Origin: Prevotella sp. P5-92
GTDB taxonomy: Bacteria > Bacteroidota > Bacteroidia > Bacteroidales > Bacteroidaceae
Assembly: GCF_002251245.1 (NCBI RefSeq)
Contig: NZ_NPJG01000085.1
Span: 1 to 56,448, forward strand
Length of the DNA: 56,448 nt
Direction: 5' to 3'
Shown: positions 16,048-25,826 of the stretch, one piece after another
How the letters are laid out: every line of letters starts with the position of its first letter
How positions within the stretch are numbered: position 1 is the stretch's first letter
The notes under the pieces: generated by a model
Seen by the model: the letters and a program-made list of their open reading frames with translations, nothing else
Told to the model about the DNA's origin: nothing
Databases searched by the model: none
Program-made: the position numbers and the translations under genes

Positions 16048-18000
16048 TTATTTCTGATACGTATATTGCAAAGCAAGGAGCTTGATAGAGCGGAGCACCT
16101 CTGCCACATTCATCGCAAACGACATCGCACCACGGCCGTGGAACGGAGGATTGCCGTCGAAGAGTTCGGAGATGGAACCGAGGGCATGATAGTTCATCTC
16201 GTCCTCGTAGCCCACCATCTGGCGCTCTATAAAGCTCAATCGGGTGTTCTTGTACAACTTTAGGCAGGCCTCCATATAGAATCCGCCAAGCCATGGCCAT
16301 GCCGTGCCCTGATGGTAGGCATAATCGCGCTGTGTCTGCGGACCAACATACATGGGGTTGTAGCCGCCACTCTTAGGAGAGAGAGAGCGAAGACCCTTAG
16401 GTGTGAGCAACTCACGTGTACATATGTCGAGCACGGAGCGCTTCTGCTCTTTCGACAGTGGCGAATAGTCGAACGCCACGGGGAAGATCATGTTTGGACG
16501 TACGCTCCAATCAACCATATTGCCATCGACATAGTCGTAGAGATAGCCGTACTCGTTGAGGAACGTGCCGACGAACGACTCGCCGCACACCTTTGCCAAC
16601 TCCTCGAGGTCGGCAGCCTCACGCTCGCGGCCATTGCCAGATGCAATGCTTGCGCAGAACTTCAAAGCATTATACCAAAGGGCGTTAAACTCAACGATAT
16701 ATCCTGAACGGGGAACGACAGGACGGCCGTATGCCGTGGAATTCATCCAGGTGATAGCCTTGTCGCGACCATCGCTATAGAGCAGGCCGTTGTCGTCGAG
16801 ACGGAGGTTAGGATGATTGCCGTCGATAATGTAGTGGATAATCTCCTCAAGGAGCTGGCCATACATCTCGGTACACCTCTCCTTACCAGCGAACTTAGCG
16901 TACTGCTGGATGGACCATATAGCCCACAGAGGCACGTCGGGCTGGTCGATCTCGTAGATCTTGCCGGTGACAGGCTTGCCAGCCATAAACTCGCGCAGAG
17001 CTTTGGACGCCGTCTTCATCACAAACTCGAAATAGTCTTGCTCGTCGATGGCAAGGGTGAGACCAGGCAGGGAGATGAACGTGTCGCGGGCGCGGCACTT
17101 AAACCAAGGATAGCCGGCAAGGAGATAACGGTCGTCGTTCTTCTCGCGGATATGGAACTGGTGGGCGGCATTGACGAGACAATGGAAGAAATTGTCGCGT
17201 GGTGCGCGGCTCTCCACTTCCTCCTCAAACAGCTTAGACAGCTTGCCCGTCTTTATCTCACTCGTAGAAGCGGAAAAGACGATACTCTCACCTTTCTTTA
17301 TAGGCATCTCGAAATATCCAGGCACGTAGAGATCCTCGTTAGAGGCGTAGCCACGCTCCTGCTCTTTCGGATACTCGATGCCACGATACCAGTCGGGATT
17401 GAAGATGAACTCGTTTTTCTTGCTGAACTGCATGTAGAGATAAGGATAGCCGGCATACATGCATGTACGGATACCATTATCCACTTCGTCGTAAGCCCGG
17501 CTGGCGGTGGAGTTCTCGTGAGTGAACTGACGCACGCTGCGGAAAGCCATGAACGGGCGGAAGCGCAGTGTCGTTGCCGAATGGCCATCGACGAGGGTGT
17601 AACGAAGAAGGATTCGGTCTTCATAATGCTGGAACACCACTTCCTTTTTTAGCACAACGCCTCCCACTCGATAGATGGTGGTAGGCACTTTGTCACAATC
17701 AAACTCTCTGATGTACTTGTGACCTTTAGGGCTGTAATTATTGCCTTGATACTTGTGCAGGCCGAGGTTGAACTCAGCACCATGCTGAACCACTGTAACG
17801 TCGAGCGAAGAGAGCAAAACGTGGTTTTCGTCATCGAGCTCAGGCACGGGCACAACGAGCAAACCATGATACTTGCGCGTGTTGCAATCTACGATGGTAG
17901 AACAAGCGTAAGCTCCAGAACGATTCGTTCTCAACAATTCACGACGCAATGACTCTTCAAGATTAGTCATTACAGCTTTTTCAAATCGTAAATAACTCAT
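16048..18000 (-). CDS. glycogen debranching enzyme (amylo-alpha-1,6-glucosidase family)
   Basis: 650 aa. The N-terminal GDE_N beta domain starts SLRRELLRTNRSGAYACSTI and carries NTRKYHGLLVVPVP. The C-terminal (alpha/alpha)6 domain has YLLAGYPWFKCRARDTFISL, TWMNSTAYGRPVVPRSGYIVE, RPNMIFPVAF and QRDYAYHQGTAWPWLGGFY. These are the hallmarks of the prokaryotic glycogen debranching family. It hydrolyses alpha-1,6 branches of glycogen in the cytoplasm. It is the first gene of the three-gene block, with a TAACTTTG promoter about 95 nt upstream. Confidence 0.93.
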   Translation of the reverse strand: MSYLRFEKAVMTNLEESLRRELLRTNRSGAYACSTIVDCNTRKYHGLLVVPVPELDDENHVLLSSLDVTVVQHGAEFNLGLHKYQGNNYSPKGHKYIREFDCDKVPTTIYRVGGVVLKKEVVFQHYEDRILLRYTLVDGHSATTLRFRPFMAFRSVRQFTHENSTASRAYDEVDNGIRTCMYAGYPYLYMQFSKKNEFIFNPDWYRGIEYPKEQERGYASNEDLYVPGYFEMPIKKGESIVFSASTSEIKTGKLSKLFEEEVESRAPRDNFFHCLVNAAHQFHIREKNDDRYLLAGYPWFKCRARDTFISLPGLTLAIDEQDYFEFVMKTASKALREFMAGKPVTGKIYEIDQPDVPLWAIWSIQQYAKFAGKERCTEMYGQLLEEIIHYIIDGNHPNLRLDDNGLLYSDGRDKAITWMNSTAYGRPVVPRSGYIVEFNALWYNALKFCASIASGNGREREAADLEELAKVCGESFVGTFLNEYGYLYDYVDGNMVDWSVRPNMIFPVAFDYSPLSKEQKRSVLDICTRELLTPKGLRSLSPKSGGYNPMYVGPQTQRDYAYHQGTAWPWLGGFYMEACLKLYKNTRLSFIERQMVGYEDEMNYHALGSISELFDGNPPFHGRGAMSFAMNVAEVLRSIKLLALQYTYQK

Positions 18001-18095
18001 AGTTCCTATCTTAAGGTAATTTATACGAAGTTAGTTTTAATATTATCTTGTGAAAAGGGAAAGGTCATTTAACGGACTCTCTCTCCAATCCACCC

Positions 18096-18103
18096 CAAAG
18101 TTA
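18096..18103 (-). promoter_or_regulatory. TAACTTTG -7 box of the glycogen operon
   Basis: Perfect minus-strand TAnnTTTG box. The gap 18001-18236 is AT-rich with T and A runs but shows no other gene, RNA or clear terminator. Confidence 0.6.
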
Positions 18104-18236
18104 GTAATTTTGTTTCGTTCTACCAAACAAAAGTCTGATTTTTTTCAGAAATAGTGTGATTTTAGGCTTTTTTAAACACTTTTTTAATGAAATGGCAGCA
18201 ATAGTCGTATTATTTATGGTGTTTTATCGTGATTTT

Positions 18237-19172
18237 TCAGCGTGGAATGATGAAGTTTATCACTTCTTGTTCGACGGTTATCTCACACTCGCCTGAAAGA
18301 CGTCCGACGAGCCTGCCATCGACACCTACAAGAGCCTGGGAGGCCTTGATGACCTCCACCTTGCGGGCACGATAGGGACGCACACCACGATGGTTAAGGA
18401 AACGGCCAGTGAACAGGAGCCAGAAGCCTTCGAGGAGTTGGAGCAGTTCGGTGGGAACGACGAGCGACACATCGACCATGCCATTATACGGCACAGCATT
18501 GGGTGTCTGTCCGTAGCCTGGTCCGCTGCCTATGCAGACGTTCATCACCTTGCGATCGATGAGGTCGCCGTTTATCTTCAGCCGCATCTTGTATTCCATG
18601 CGGTGAAAGATGAGGAGGAGGGCTGAGACGAGAAAAGAGAGGGTGCGGGAGCCAAGGAGACTGCGTGTCTGGCGGCGGAGGTTCATCATGTCGGCTATGA
18701 GACCGATGTTGATACAATTGATGAAATAACGTTTGTGCCCCTCGCCCTCCTTGTCGGCATAGTGCATACAGCCAAGGTCGATCTTACGCACACGATGACC
18801 GAGAAGGGTCTGGATGGAAAAGGATACGTCGCCTTCTTTCAAGCCCCAGAACTTTGAGAAGTCGTTGAGCACGCCATTGGGGATGACACCGAGCGAGATG
18901 GTGTCGCGCAGCTCAGACGGACAGTCCATAAGGCAGTTGACGGCGTCGTTGAGGGCTGAGTCGCCTCCAACGATGACTATGGTCTTGTAAGAGTTGTCGA
19001 TAAACATCTTAACCAGTCGTTCGACACTACTCTCCGACTCGCTCTGCACCAAATCGTACTCAACATTATTAGTCTTCAGCATATCCTCGAGTCGGCTACG
19101 GTATTTCCTTGTGTTGGCTGACGAGCCTTTTGGGCAGAAAAGGATGCCCCATTTTGTATGTTCTAATGCCAT
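18237..19172 (-). CDS. diacylglycerol kinase-family lipid kinase
   Basis: 311 aa, DAGK_cat/YegS-like. It begins with a nucleotide-binding region (GILFCPKGSSANTRKYRSRL), then VIVGGDSALNDAVNCLM where the family has GGDGTxxE. SLGVIPNGVLNDFSKFWGL, RKIDLGCMHY and YNGMVDVSLVVP follow. It would phosphorylate a lipid at the membrane. The usual GGDGT is GGDSA here; Asp and Asn nearby are kept, so activity is uncertain. It overlaps the end of miaA by 10 nt and is translated as its partner. Confidence 0.8.
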   Translation of the reverse strand: MALEHTKWGILFCPKGSSANTRKYRSRLEDMLKTNNVEYDLVQSESESSVERLVKMFIDNSYKTIVIVGGDSALNDAVNCLMDCPSELRDTISLGVIPNGVLNDFSKFWGLKEGDVSFSIQTLLGHRVRKIDLGCMHYADKEGEGHKRYFINCINIGLIADMMNLRRQTRSLLGSRTLSFLVSALLLIFHRMEYKMRLKINGDLIDRKVMNVCIGSGPGYGQTPNAVPYNGMVDVSLVVPTELLQLLEGFWLLFTGRFLNHRGVRPYRARKVEVIKASQALVGVDGRLVGRLSGECEITVEQEVINFIIPR

Positions 19173-20080
19173 AGTTTCTTTATCTCTTCAATTTTTGTTT
19201 CCATTGGCCATGCGGCTTCAATCCAGTGTATCTTAGTGCCACGTCGCTCCATACCCCTGAACCAGGTCATCTGCCGTTTGGCAAACTGGTGTATGGCAAT
19301 CTCGAGCTGACGGAACATCTCGTCGTAGGTGAGTTTTCCGATGACATATTCGGTAACGTACTTATACTCAAGACCATAATAAATAAGGTCTGCTGCAGAG
19401 ATGCCGCGGGCGAGCAGTGAGCGTATCTCATCAACCATGCCTTCGTCGAGTCGGGCCTTGAGGCGATGGGTGATCTTCGCCCTTCGTTCCTCTCGGTCGA
19501 TATTCACGCCGATGACGAGGGTGTCGATAGAAGGTATGACGGCACTCTCGGTGGGGTGTTCGCCATTGAACGTCTCGATCTCGATGGCTCTGATGGCCCT
19601 TTGAACCGAATCGACATCAGTGATGTTGTGCATCACCGAGCCATTCTGCCGTTTTAGTTGTTGTAGCATCGCAGAGAGTTCAGCGAGCGACCTCCCCTCA
19701 AGTCTCTTGCGTAGCTCTTTGTTTTCAGGAACAGACGCGAGATGATAAGCCTTGATGACAGACTCTACATACAGTCCTGAGCCCCCACAGAGAACCACAT
19801 TCTTCCCCCGCGAGGTGATGTCGTCATAGGCCTTGATGAAATCGTGCTGATACTGGAAGATGTTGTACTTCTCGCCTGGCTGCACGATGTCGATGAGATG
19901 ATACGGCACCTGTCGGCCATGGACGGTGTAGTCGGCAAGATCTTTGCCTGTACCAATATCCATTGCCTTATACACCTGACGGGAGTCGGCGCTAATGATC
20001 TCAGCGTCTATATCGGCGGCAAGGGCGGCGGCGAGGGCAGTCTTTCCGCAAGCCGTAGGACCTACGATAGCTATCATCAT
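19163..20080 (-). CDS. miaA: tRNA dimethylallyltransferase MiaA
   Basis: 305 aa from ATG 20080, which gives MMIAIVGPTACGKTALA, the proper start with the P-loop at once. A longer frame to 20143 would run through the gapA terminator and is rejected. Other motifs are ISADSRQVYKAMDIGTGK, YHLIDIVQPGEKYNIFQYQ and VLCGGSGLYVESV. It transfers dimethylallyl to A37 of tRNAs reading UNN codons. It is followed by the lipid kinase gene with a 10-nt overlap. Confidence 0.96.
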   Translation of the reverse strand: MMIAIVGPTACGKTALAAALAADIDAEIISADSRQVYKAMDIGTGKDLADYTVHGRQVPYHLIDIVQPGEKYNIFQYQHDFIKAYDDITSRGKNVVLCGGSGLYVESVIKAYHLASVPENKELRKRLEGRSLAELSAMLQQLKRQNGSVMHNITDVDSVQRAIRAIEIETFNGEHPTESAVIPSIDTLVIGVNIDREERRAKITHRLKARLDEGMVDEIRSLLARGISAADLIYYGLEYKYVTEYVIGKLTYDEMFRQLEIAIHQFAKRQMTWFRGMERRGTKIHWIEAAWPMETKIEEIKKLWH

Positions 20081-20103
20081 AATCTCTTTCTTCGCTTTTA
20101 CTG

Positions 20104-20139
20104 AAAAAGCCGCCCATGGAGCAAGTGCCCCTGGGCGGC
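20104..20139 (-). terminator. intrinsic terminator of gapA
   Basis: On the minus strand GCCGCCCA, a 15-nt loop, TGGGCGGC then TTTTTC, 44 nt after the gapA stop. Confidence 0.88.
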
Positions 20140-20182
20140 TCAATTTAACCTTTTCTTGAAAAAGTGGTTTAGTCGAATCGAA

Positions 20183-21202
<1,020 letters not shown>

Positions 21203-21325
21203 TTATTATTATTAAAGGGTTAAATATGCTCTCTTTTTACTATCATTGCTCCGAATAAGGCTGAAAAACATGCAAAAACACACTTTATTTCGCCTTCACG
21301 AGCTTTTTTTTCTCCTTTTCGGGCG

Positions 21326-21333
21326 CAAAGTTA
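21326..21333 (-). promoter_or_regulatory. TAACTTTG -7 box of gapA
   Basis: Perfect minus-strand TAnnTTTG box, giving a gapA leader of about 125 nt. It lies 12 bp from the oppositely directed mscL box. Confidence 0.6.
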
Positions 21334-21345
21334 CAAATAATTTTT

Positions 21346-21353
21346 TAATTTTG
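21346..21353 (+). promoter_or_regulatory. TAATTTTG -7 box of mscL
   Basis: Plus-strand TAnnTTTG box 40 nt before the mscL ATG, divergent from the gapA box. Confidence 0.6.
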
Positions 21354-21393
21354 CACAAAAATCAAGCATTATTTAATATAAAAAATTTAAAGT

Positions 21394-21816
21394 ATGGGTA
21401 AATTTATCAATGAATTCAAAGAATTTGCCGTAAAAGGCAATGCTGTGGACATGGCTGTCGGTGTTATCATCGGTGGCGCTTTCGGCAAAATAGTGACGTC
21501 GATCGTCAACGACATCATCATGCCTCCGATAGGATGGCTGATAGGGGGCGTAAACTTCTCTGAACTGAAATGCGAACTGCCTACAGTGAAAATAGCTGGT
21601 GAAGAGCTGGCTGCCGCCACCATCAACTACGGTGCATTTATACAGACCATCATCGACTTTACGATCATCGCCTTCTGCGTGTTTATGCTTGTGAAAGGTA
21701 TCAACAAGCTAGCAAAGAAGAAGAAGAAGGAAGAAGAAAAGCCTGCTGCCCCTCCTGCTCCGTCAAAGGAAGAGCTCTTGCTTACTGAGATTCGCGACCT
21801 CTTGAAGAATAAATAA
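21394..21816 (+). CDS. mscL: large-conductance mechanosensitive channel MscL
   Basis: 140 aa. The N-terminal amphipathic helix and TM1 pore ([20 protein letters not shown], then [17 protein letters not shown]) are followed by the periplasmic loop and TM2 ([20 protein letters not shown]). The C-terminal lysine/glutamate helical bundle is [10 protein letters not shown]. It opens at near-lytic membrane tension to release solutes. Length and order fit the family. It is a single gene with its own promoter, followed by a repeat-rich palindrome instead of a classic terminator. Confidence 0.97.
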   Translation: MGKFINEFKEFAVKGNAVDMAVGVIIGGAFGKIVTSIVNDIIMPPIGWLIGGVNFSELKCELPTVKIAGEELAAATINYGAFIQTIIDFTIIAFCVFMLVKGINKLAKKKKKEEEKPAAPPAPSKEELLLTEIRDLLKNK

Positions 21817-21835
21817 TCTTGGAGTTGATTTAATA

Positions 21836-21952
21836 GTTGACGAGTTGACGAGCAAACAAGTTGATAGTCTAACCAGAATGCAACAAGTGTAGCAACTCGT
21901 CAACTCGTTCACTTGTCAACTTGTTTACTTGTCAACTTGTTTACTTGTCAAC
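21836..21952. repeat. tandem 16-bp repeats forming a long palindrome between convergent genes
   Basis: The left arm (21836-21867) is built of GTTGACGAG-type units, the right arm (21893-21952) of their complements. The right arm contains two tandem copies of CTTGTTTACTTGTCAA. The complement of the same 16-mer is tandemly repeated at 49785-49816 between jetA and jetB. It lies between the mscL stop and a convergent gene and could end transcription in both directions. Confidence 0.8.
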
Positions 21953-21958
21953 TAAAAA

Positions 21959-22960
21959 TTATACATTGTCTGCTCCGCAATGAGGACAGATGCCGAGATG
22001 AGCTATGCGTTGTCCACAGTTGCCACAACGGTAGCTCTCGCCTTTTAAGGAACGATGCTGGTGGACGGCATAGACGAAATACGACACGAGCAACGGATAG
22101 CCTATATAATATAAGGTGGAAATGCTGAACAAGACATAATCGACCGCACATACGGCCGCCAAGCCCATAGTGTAAAGGACTGCCTCGCCAAACGAGAAAC
22201 CGCGAATGATGTCGTCGAGGGCGGCGATAGAGACTATGAGGATGGTCCATACTAATGCCATGAAGAACGACAATATGGGTGGCAAGACGAAGGGATTGAG
22301 GCTGGGATGATAATAGAAATGGCGCCACACCTCTGGGGCGAAATTCTGTATAGTGGCATAAACCACTGCTGCAGTGGATACCAGCAGTGTCAACGACATG
22401 GGAAAGACCGAGTTGAAGTCATTCCAGTGTACGATCATAGCCCTACGCCTGCGGATGAGCCTGATGCTATAGGCGGCACCCACCACGACAAGGAGGGCAA
22501 GGAAGATGAGCAGGTGGGAGTCGGAGAAGAAATCGATAAACCACGAGATGGGATCATCGGGTTTCACATTACCAAGCATGCTACTCTCTTGTATCCAGCC
22601 TTGTGTAGTCTGGTCATGGGCGAGTTTCACCCAAACGGAATCGATGGTGTCTGTAGGGACATAGACGATGTCGGCCACTACCACACGTTCTCCTGGAGGG
22701 ATGACGACTGAGTCTTCACCTTGATATGCGAGGTTGTCCCCCCGTTCATCGCTACGCAGTTCGTAGAGGACCATAGAGTCGCCCTTGACCACGAAGTTGA
22801 AGTTCTGCGTATAATGGTGTGTACTATAGAACGAGATAGAGTCTTGCTGTTTGTCTGTAAGGCTCCAAGCGTCGGGAGTCTGACTCGCCTGATTATAACA
22901 AGACGAGAGCGATGCTGCAAGGAAGAGCAGCAAGCAAAACATGTGGCAGATTATTTTCAT
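21959..22960 (-). CDS. lipoprotein-signal membrane protein with C-terminal zinc ribbon
   Basis: 333 aa. The start has a lipobox-like signal (FLAASLSSC, Cys 21). An SH3-like exported region follows (VKGDSMVLYELRSDERGDNL, then WVKLAHDQTTQGWIQESSML). Transmembrane helices lie near 150-165, 190-210, 225-260 and 275-295. The C-terminus is a zinc ribbon, CGNCGQRIAHLGICPHCGAD. The order puts the first part outside and the ribbon inside the cell. Zinc ribbons also mark three proteins of the kinase operon that reads into this gene, so it may belong functionally with them; that is inference only. Confidence 0.7.
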   Translation of the reverse strand: MKIICHMFCLLLFLAASLSSCYNQASQTPDAWSLTDKQQDSISFYSTHHYTQNFNFVVKGDSMVLYELRSDERGDNLAYQGEDSVVIPPGERVVVADIVYVPTDTIDSVWVKLAHDQTTQGWIQESSMLGNVKPDDPISWFIDFFSDSHLLIFLALLVVVGAAYSIRLIRRRRAMIVHWNDFNSVFPMSLTLLVSTAAVVYATIQNFAPEVWRHFYYHPSLNPFVLPPILSFFMALVWTILIVSIAALDDIIRGFSFGEAVLYTMGLAAVCAVDYVLFSISTLYYIGYPLLVSYFVYAVHQHRSLKGESYRCGNCGQRIAHLGICPHCGADNV

Positions 22961-22985
22961 TATCTTATTTGTTTACACGTACAAC

Positions 22986-24911
22986 TTATCTACCTTTCTC
23001 GCGTGGAGCAGAGAGGACATTCATCTGACAATGCTTACAATCAAACTGCAAAGGGAACTCGCGACCGTCGGATAGACGAAGGACGAGCGGTTCTTTCCAT
23101 GAAGGAACACGGCCACCTCTCTTTACACAACAGCCCAATGAATATCTGAGACAATAACGACATTGCATCAACACGCCCTCGTCAGGCCGCACCTTCTCGA
23201 AAGCTGGTGCAACATGATTCAAGCCATGCTCCTTATAGAAAGATCTGCTGGCCGCATTGGCTATATTGTACAGATATGAAAAACGCTGTGGATAGAAAGA
23301 AGAGACCACGTCATACGGAGCGTGAAGTACTGTATTTGTAACGTCATTCAGTGGCGCAATAGCACCATGTTCTTTTACAGATAATCTTTCTTTAGCTACA
23401 CTCTTGACGACTGCCTCGTCGAGAGCATCGACGATACGGCGTCGGAGGTCAGAGAGGATACTGGAAGGGATGAAGAAGTCAAAGTCATCGGCAATGTCAA
23501 GGGTCTGGACGACAAACTGCGTGGCTCCCATCTTAGACAATTGGCGTATGATATTGTCGTGCTGAGGCTTCTCAGACTTTTCAAGCGACTGAGGATCTGA
23601 GATGATGACAGCCGAGATGTTGGTGGCACAGACCCTTGCTGCGAGACGCAGGCAGCTGTCAATAGTGTCGAAGGCGAGAGCAACAGGGATGCGCCGAGAC
23701 GACGAACGACGGCTCAAGACACGCTCGAAGTCCTGATCGTTATTGCGGTAAAGAGCCAGTCCTGGACGAAGTCCCGAGGGCATGCGGTGAGGAAACAGTT
23801 TGTTGCGCTCCACCTTGTTGACCCTGAATCCCTCCAGCTCGCGACGGGCATTGACGAAGCATAGACCGTCGCCATTGGCAAAGTTAGCCAGTCCCGCCAC
23901 GGAGAACCACGGCGAGCGTATCTCCTTCACCTTACCCACATATTCGCCAAGTGCCTTGGGAGTGTCGGGCGAAGAGATGTCGGGAACACGTCCCGAGGCG
24001 AAATACGTGGTGAAACCACGATTGAACGTCTTCGTGAGATTAGGTTGGAACGAATATTCACACTTGCCCAACGAAGAGCGAACATACTCTGTCGGACAAC
24101 GGCCTACGAGGTCGTCGAGCCGCTGACTGTAAGCAGCCGTCACATTTTTCACATAGGCAGAATCCTTCAGACGGCCCTCAATCTTGAACGAGACAGCACC
24201 AGCCTTAGCTAAAGCCTCGATATTGTTGATCTGACACATGTCCTTCAACGAAAGCAGATACCTCTCCCTCTCGATAATGTTACCGTCGGCGTCGATGAGA
24301 TCAAACTTCATACGGCAGAACTGAGCACACTCGCCACGGTTGGCAGATCGCGAGAAACAGAATTGCGAAGCATAACACTGTCCGCTGTAACTAACACAGA
24401 GAGCACCATGGACAAAAACCTCCAGTTCCACGTCAGGACAAGCACGATGGATGTCGGCAATCTCGCTGACAGACAGTTCGCGAGCCAACACCACCCTTGA
24501 AAAGCCGAGATTAGAGAGCCATCTTACCTTTTCCACAGAGCGGTTGTCGGTCTGTGTGCTGGCGTGCATCTTCATTGTACCGCCTTCGTTCCACAGATCG
24601 TGCATCATTGGTACAAGCGCCATATCCTGGACCAACACAGCATCTACCCCTACCCTATCGAGCTGTCTGAGCAAGAGTCGTACAGCCTCCAGTTCAGGGT
24701 CATAGACGATGGTGTTGACCGTGACAAACACCTTTGCGCCGAAACGATGAGCGTAGTTGCAGAGCGAAGCGATGTCGTCGATGCTGTTACCCACCGCCGC
24801 ACGTGCGCCAAAGTGGTCGGCACCGATATACACGGCGTCGGCACCATGGTCGATGGCAGCAATGCCACATTCGAGATTACGGGCAGGAGCCAGAAGTTCA
24901 ACTGATTTCAT
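22986..24911 (-). CDS. U32 peptidase-family protein (RlhA-like)
   Basis: 641 aa from ATG 24911. The U32 core is clear: ELLAPARNLECGIAAIDHGA, DAVYIGADHFGARAA, the iron-sulfur-type cysteine region ELEVFVHGALCVSYSGQCYA with CFSRSANRGECAQFCRM, and VSFKIEGRLKD. C-terminal cysteines (CRYCLRYSLGCC and FDCKHCQMNV) complete a long form. The best-studied relative, RlhA, hydroxylates C2501 of 23S rRNA. Others in the family act in ubiquinone or tRNA modification, so the substrate is not certain. The start overlaps the end of metA by 14 nt. Confidence 0.85.
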   Translation of the reverse strand: MKSVELLAPARNLECGIAAIDHGADAVYIGADHFGARAAVGNSIDDIASLCNYAHRFGAKVFVTVNTIVYDPELEAVRLLLRQLDRVGVDAVLVQDMALVPMMHDLWNEGGTMKMHASTQTDNRSVEKVRWLSNLGFSRVVLARELSVSEIADIHRACPDVELEVFVHGALCVSYSGQCYASQFCFSRSANRGECAQFCRMKFDLIDADGNIIERERYLLSLKDMCQINNIEALAKAGAVSFKIEGRLKDSAYVKNVTAAYSQRLDDLVGRCPTEYVRSSLGKCEYSFQPNLTKTFNRGFTTYFASGRVPDISSPDTPKALGEYVGKVKEIRSPWFSVAGLANFANGDGLCFVNARRELEGFRVNKVERNKLFPHRMPSGLRPGLALYRNNDQDFERVLSRRSSSRRIPVALAFDTIDSCLRLAARVCATNISAVIISDPQSLEKSEKPQHDNIIRQLSKMGATQFVVQTLDIADDFDFFIPSSILSDLRRRIVDALDEAVVKSVAKERLSVKEHGAIAPLNDVTNTVLHAPYDVVSSFYPQRFSYLYNIANAASRSFYKEHGLNHVAPAFEKVRPDEGVLMQCRYCLRYSLGCCVKRGGRVPSWKEPLVLRLSDGREFPLQFDCKHCQMNVLSAPREKGR

Positions 24912-25816
24912 CAATGTCGTATGGAGTTTCCTGATAGATGTAATAGTTTATCCAGTTGCTATACAACAAGTTAGCGTGAGCGCGCCACGTTACGACAGGT
25001 TCGAATTCAGGATTATTGTCACGATAATAGTTGACCGGTACGCCCACGTCGTCGCGCACGCCGAGGTCGCGACGATATTCGCGGTCGAGTGTGTCAGGCG
25101 CATATTCGAGATGACCTGTTACATAAAACTCACGTCCACCACGCGCCATGACGATGCTGACGCCACTCTCAGGCGACTCAGCGATGACAGAGAGGTCGGG
25201 ACATTTGTCAATATCCTCTCGTCTGATTTCTGTATGTCGGCTTGTGAGGCATGAAAAAGACGTCGTCGAAGCCCCGGAAGATAGGCATCTGAGGCTGGAG
25301 TGTATATTGTCTGAAGATGCCGAACATCTTCTTCTCAAGCGGATACTTGGGAATGCCGTAATGACAGTAAAGGCCGGCCTGCGCCGCCCAGCAAATATAC
25401 ATTGTAGAAGTGACGTGAGTTCTTGCCCACGTCATGATAGTACGGATCTCGTCCCAGTATGTCACCTCTTCATAGTCGTAAGTCTCCACTGGAGCTCCGG
25501 TGATGATCATTCCGTCGAACTTCTCGTTTCTCATTGTCTCAAAATCGCGATAGAACATCATCATGTGTTCGATGGGCGTGTTCTTTGGCGTATGGCTCTT
25601 GAGTTTCATAAACGAGATGTCGAGCTGAAGCGGCGTGTTGGAGAGCAGACGCACGAGGTCAGTCTCGGTGGTGATCTTCAGAGGCATGAGATTAAGGATA
25701 ACGATTTTCAGAGGACGAATATCCTGTGTCGTAGCCCTGGTATTGTCCATAACGAAAATATTCTCTTTCTTTAGAAGCTCTATAGCCGGGAGCTTGTCTG
25801 GTAGTCTTAATGGCAT
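24898..25816 (-). pseudogene. metA: homoserine O-acyltransferase MetA, split by a single-base frameshift
   Basis: Residues 1-190 read in one frame from ATG 25816: MPLRLPDKLPAIELL, LNLMPLKITTETDLVRLLSN, TGAPVETYDYEEVTYW, and MYICWAAQAGLYCHYGI with the catalytic Cys. The frame ends soon after DVFFMPH. The rest, HTEIRREDIDKCPDLSVIAE, REFYVTGHLEYAPDTLD and WINYYIYQETPYDI, continues in another frame to 24898. One extra T at 25242-25243 (an A on the coding strand, CACAAGCCG for expected CACAGCCG) explains it. Restored, the protein is about 305 aa, the family length. It acylates homoserine for methionine synthesis. This is either a fresh mutation or a sequencing error, since the remainder is well preserved. 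Confidence 0.9.
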
Positions 25817-25826
25817 AGTTTATTAT

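Noticed and set aside
18105..18112. Plus-strand TAATTTTG box between the lipid kinase and debranching enzyme genes
   Set aside because: No plus-strand gene follows it; chance match in AT-rich DNA beside the real minus-strand box.
20081..20143. Longer miaA start adding 21 residues
   Set aside because: The extension lies over the gapA terminator, and MiaA begins at the P-loop-proximal MMIAIVGPT.
21836..21952. Possible CRISPR-like repeat array after mscL
   Set aside because: Units are only 16 bp, directly abutting with no spacers, and present as opposed arms of a palindrome; no cas genes are near.
25817..25826. Possible SAM riboswitch upstream of metA
   Set aside because: Only 10 nt separate the PP2C stop from the metA start, leaving no space for an aptamer.
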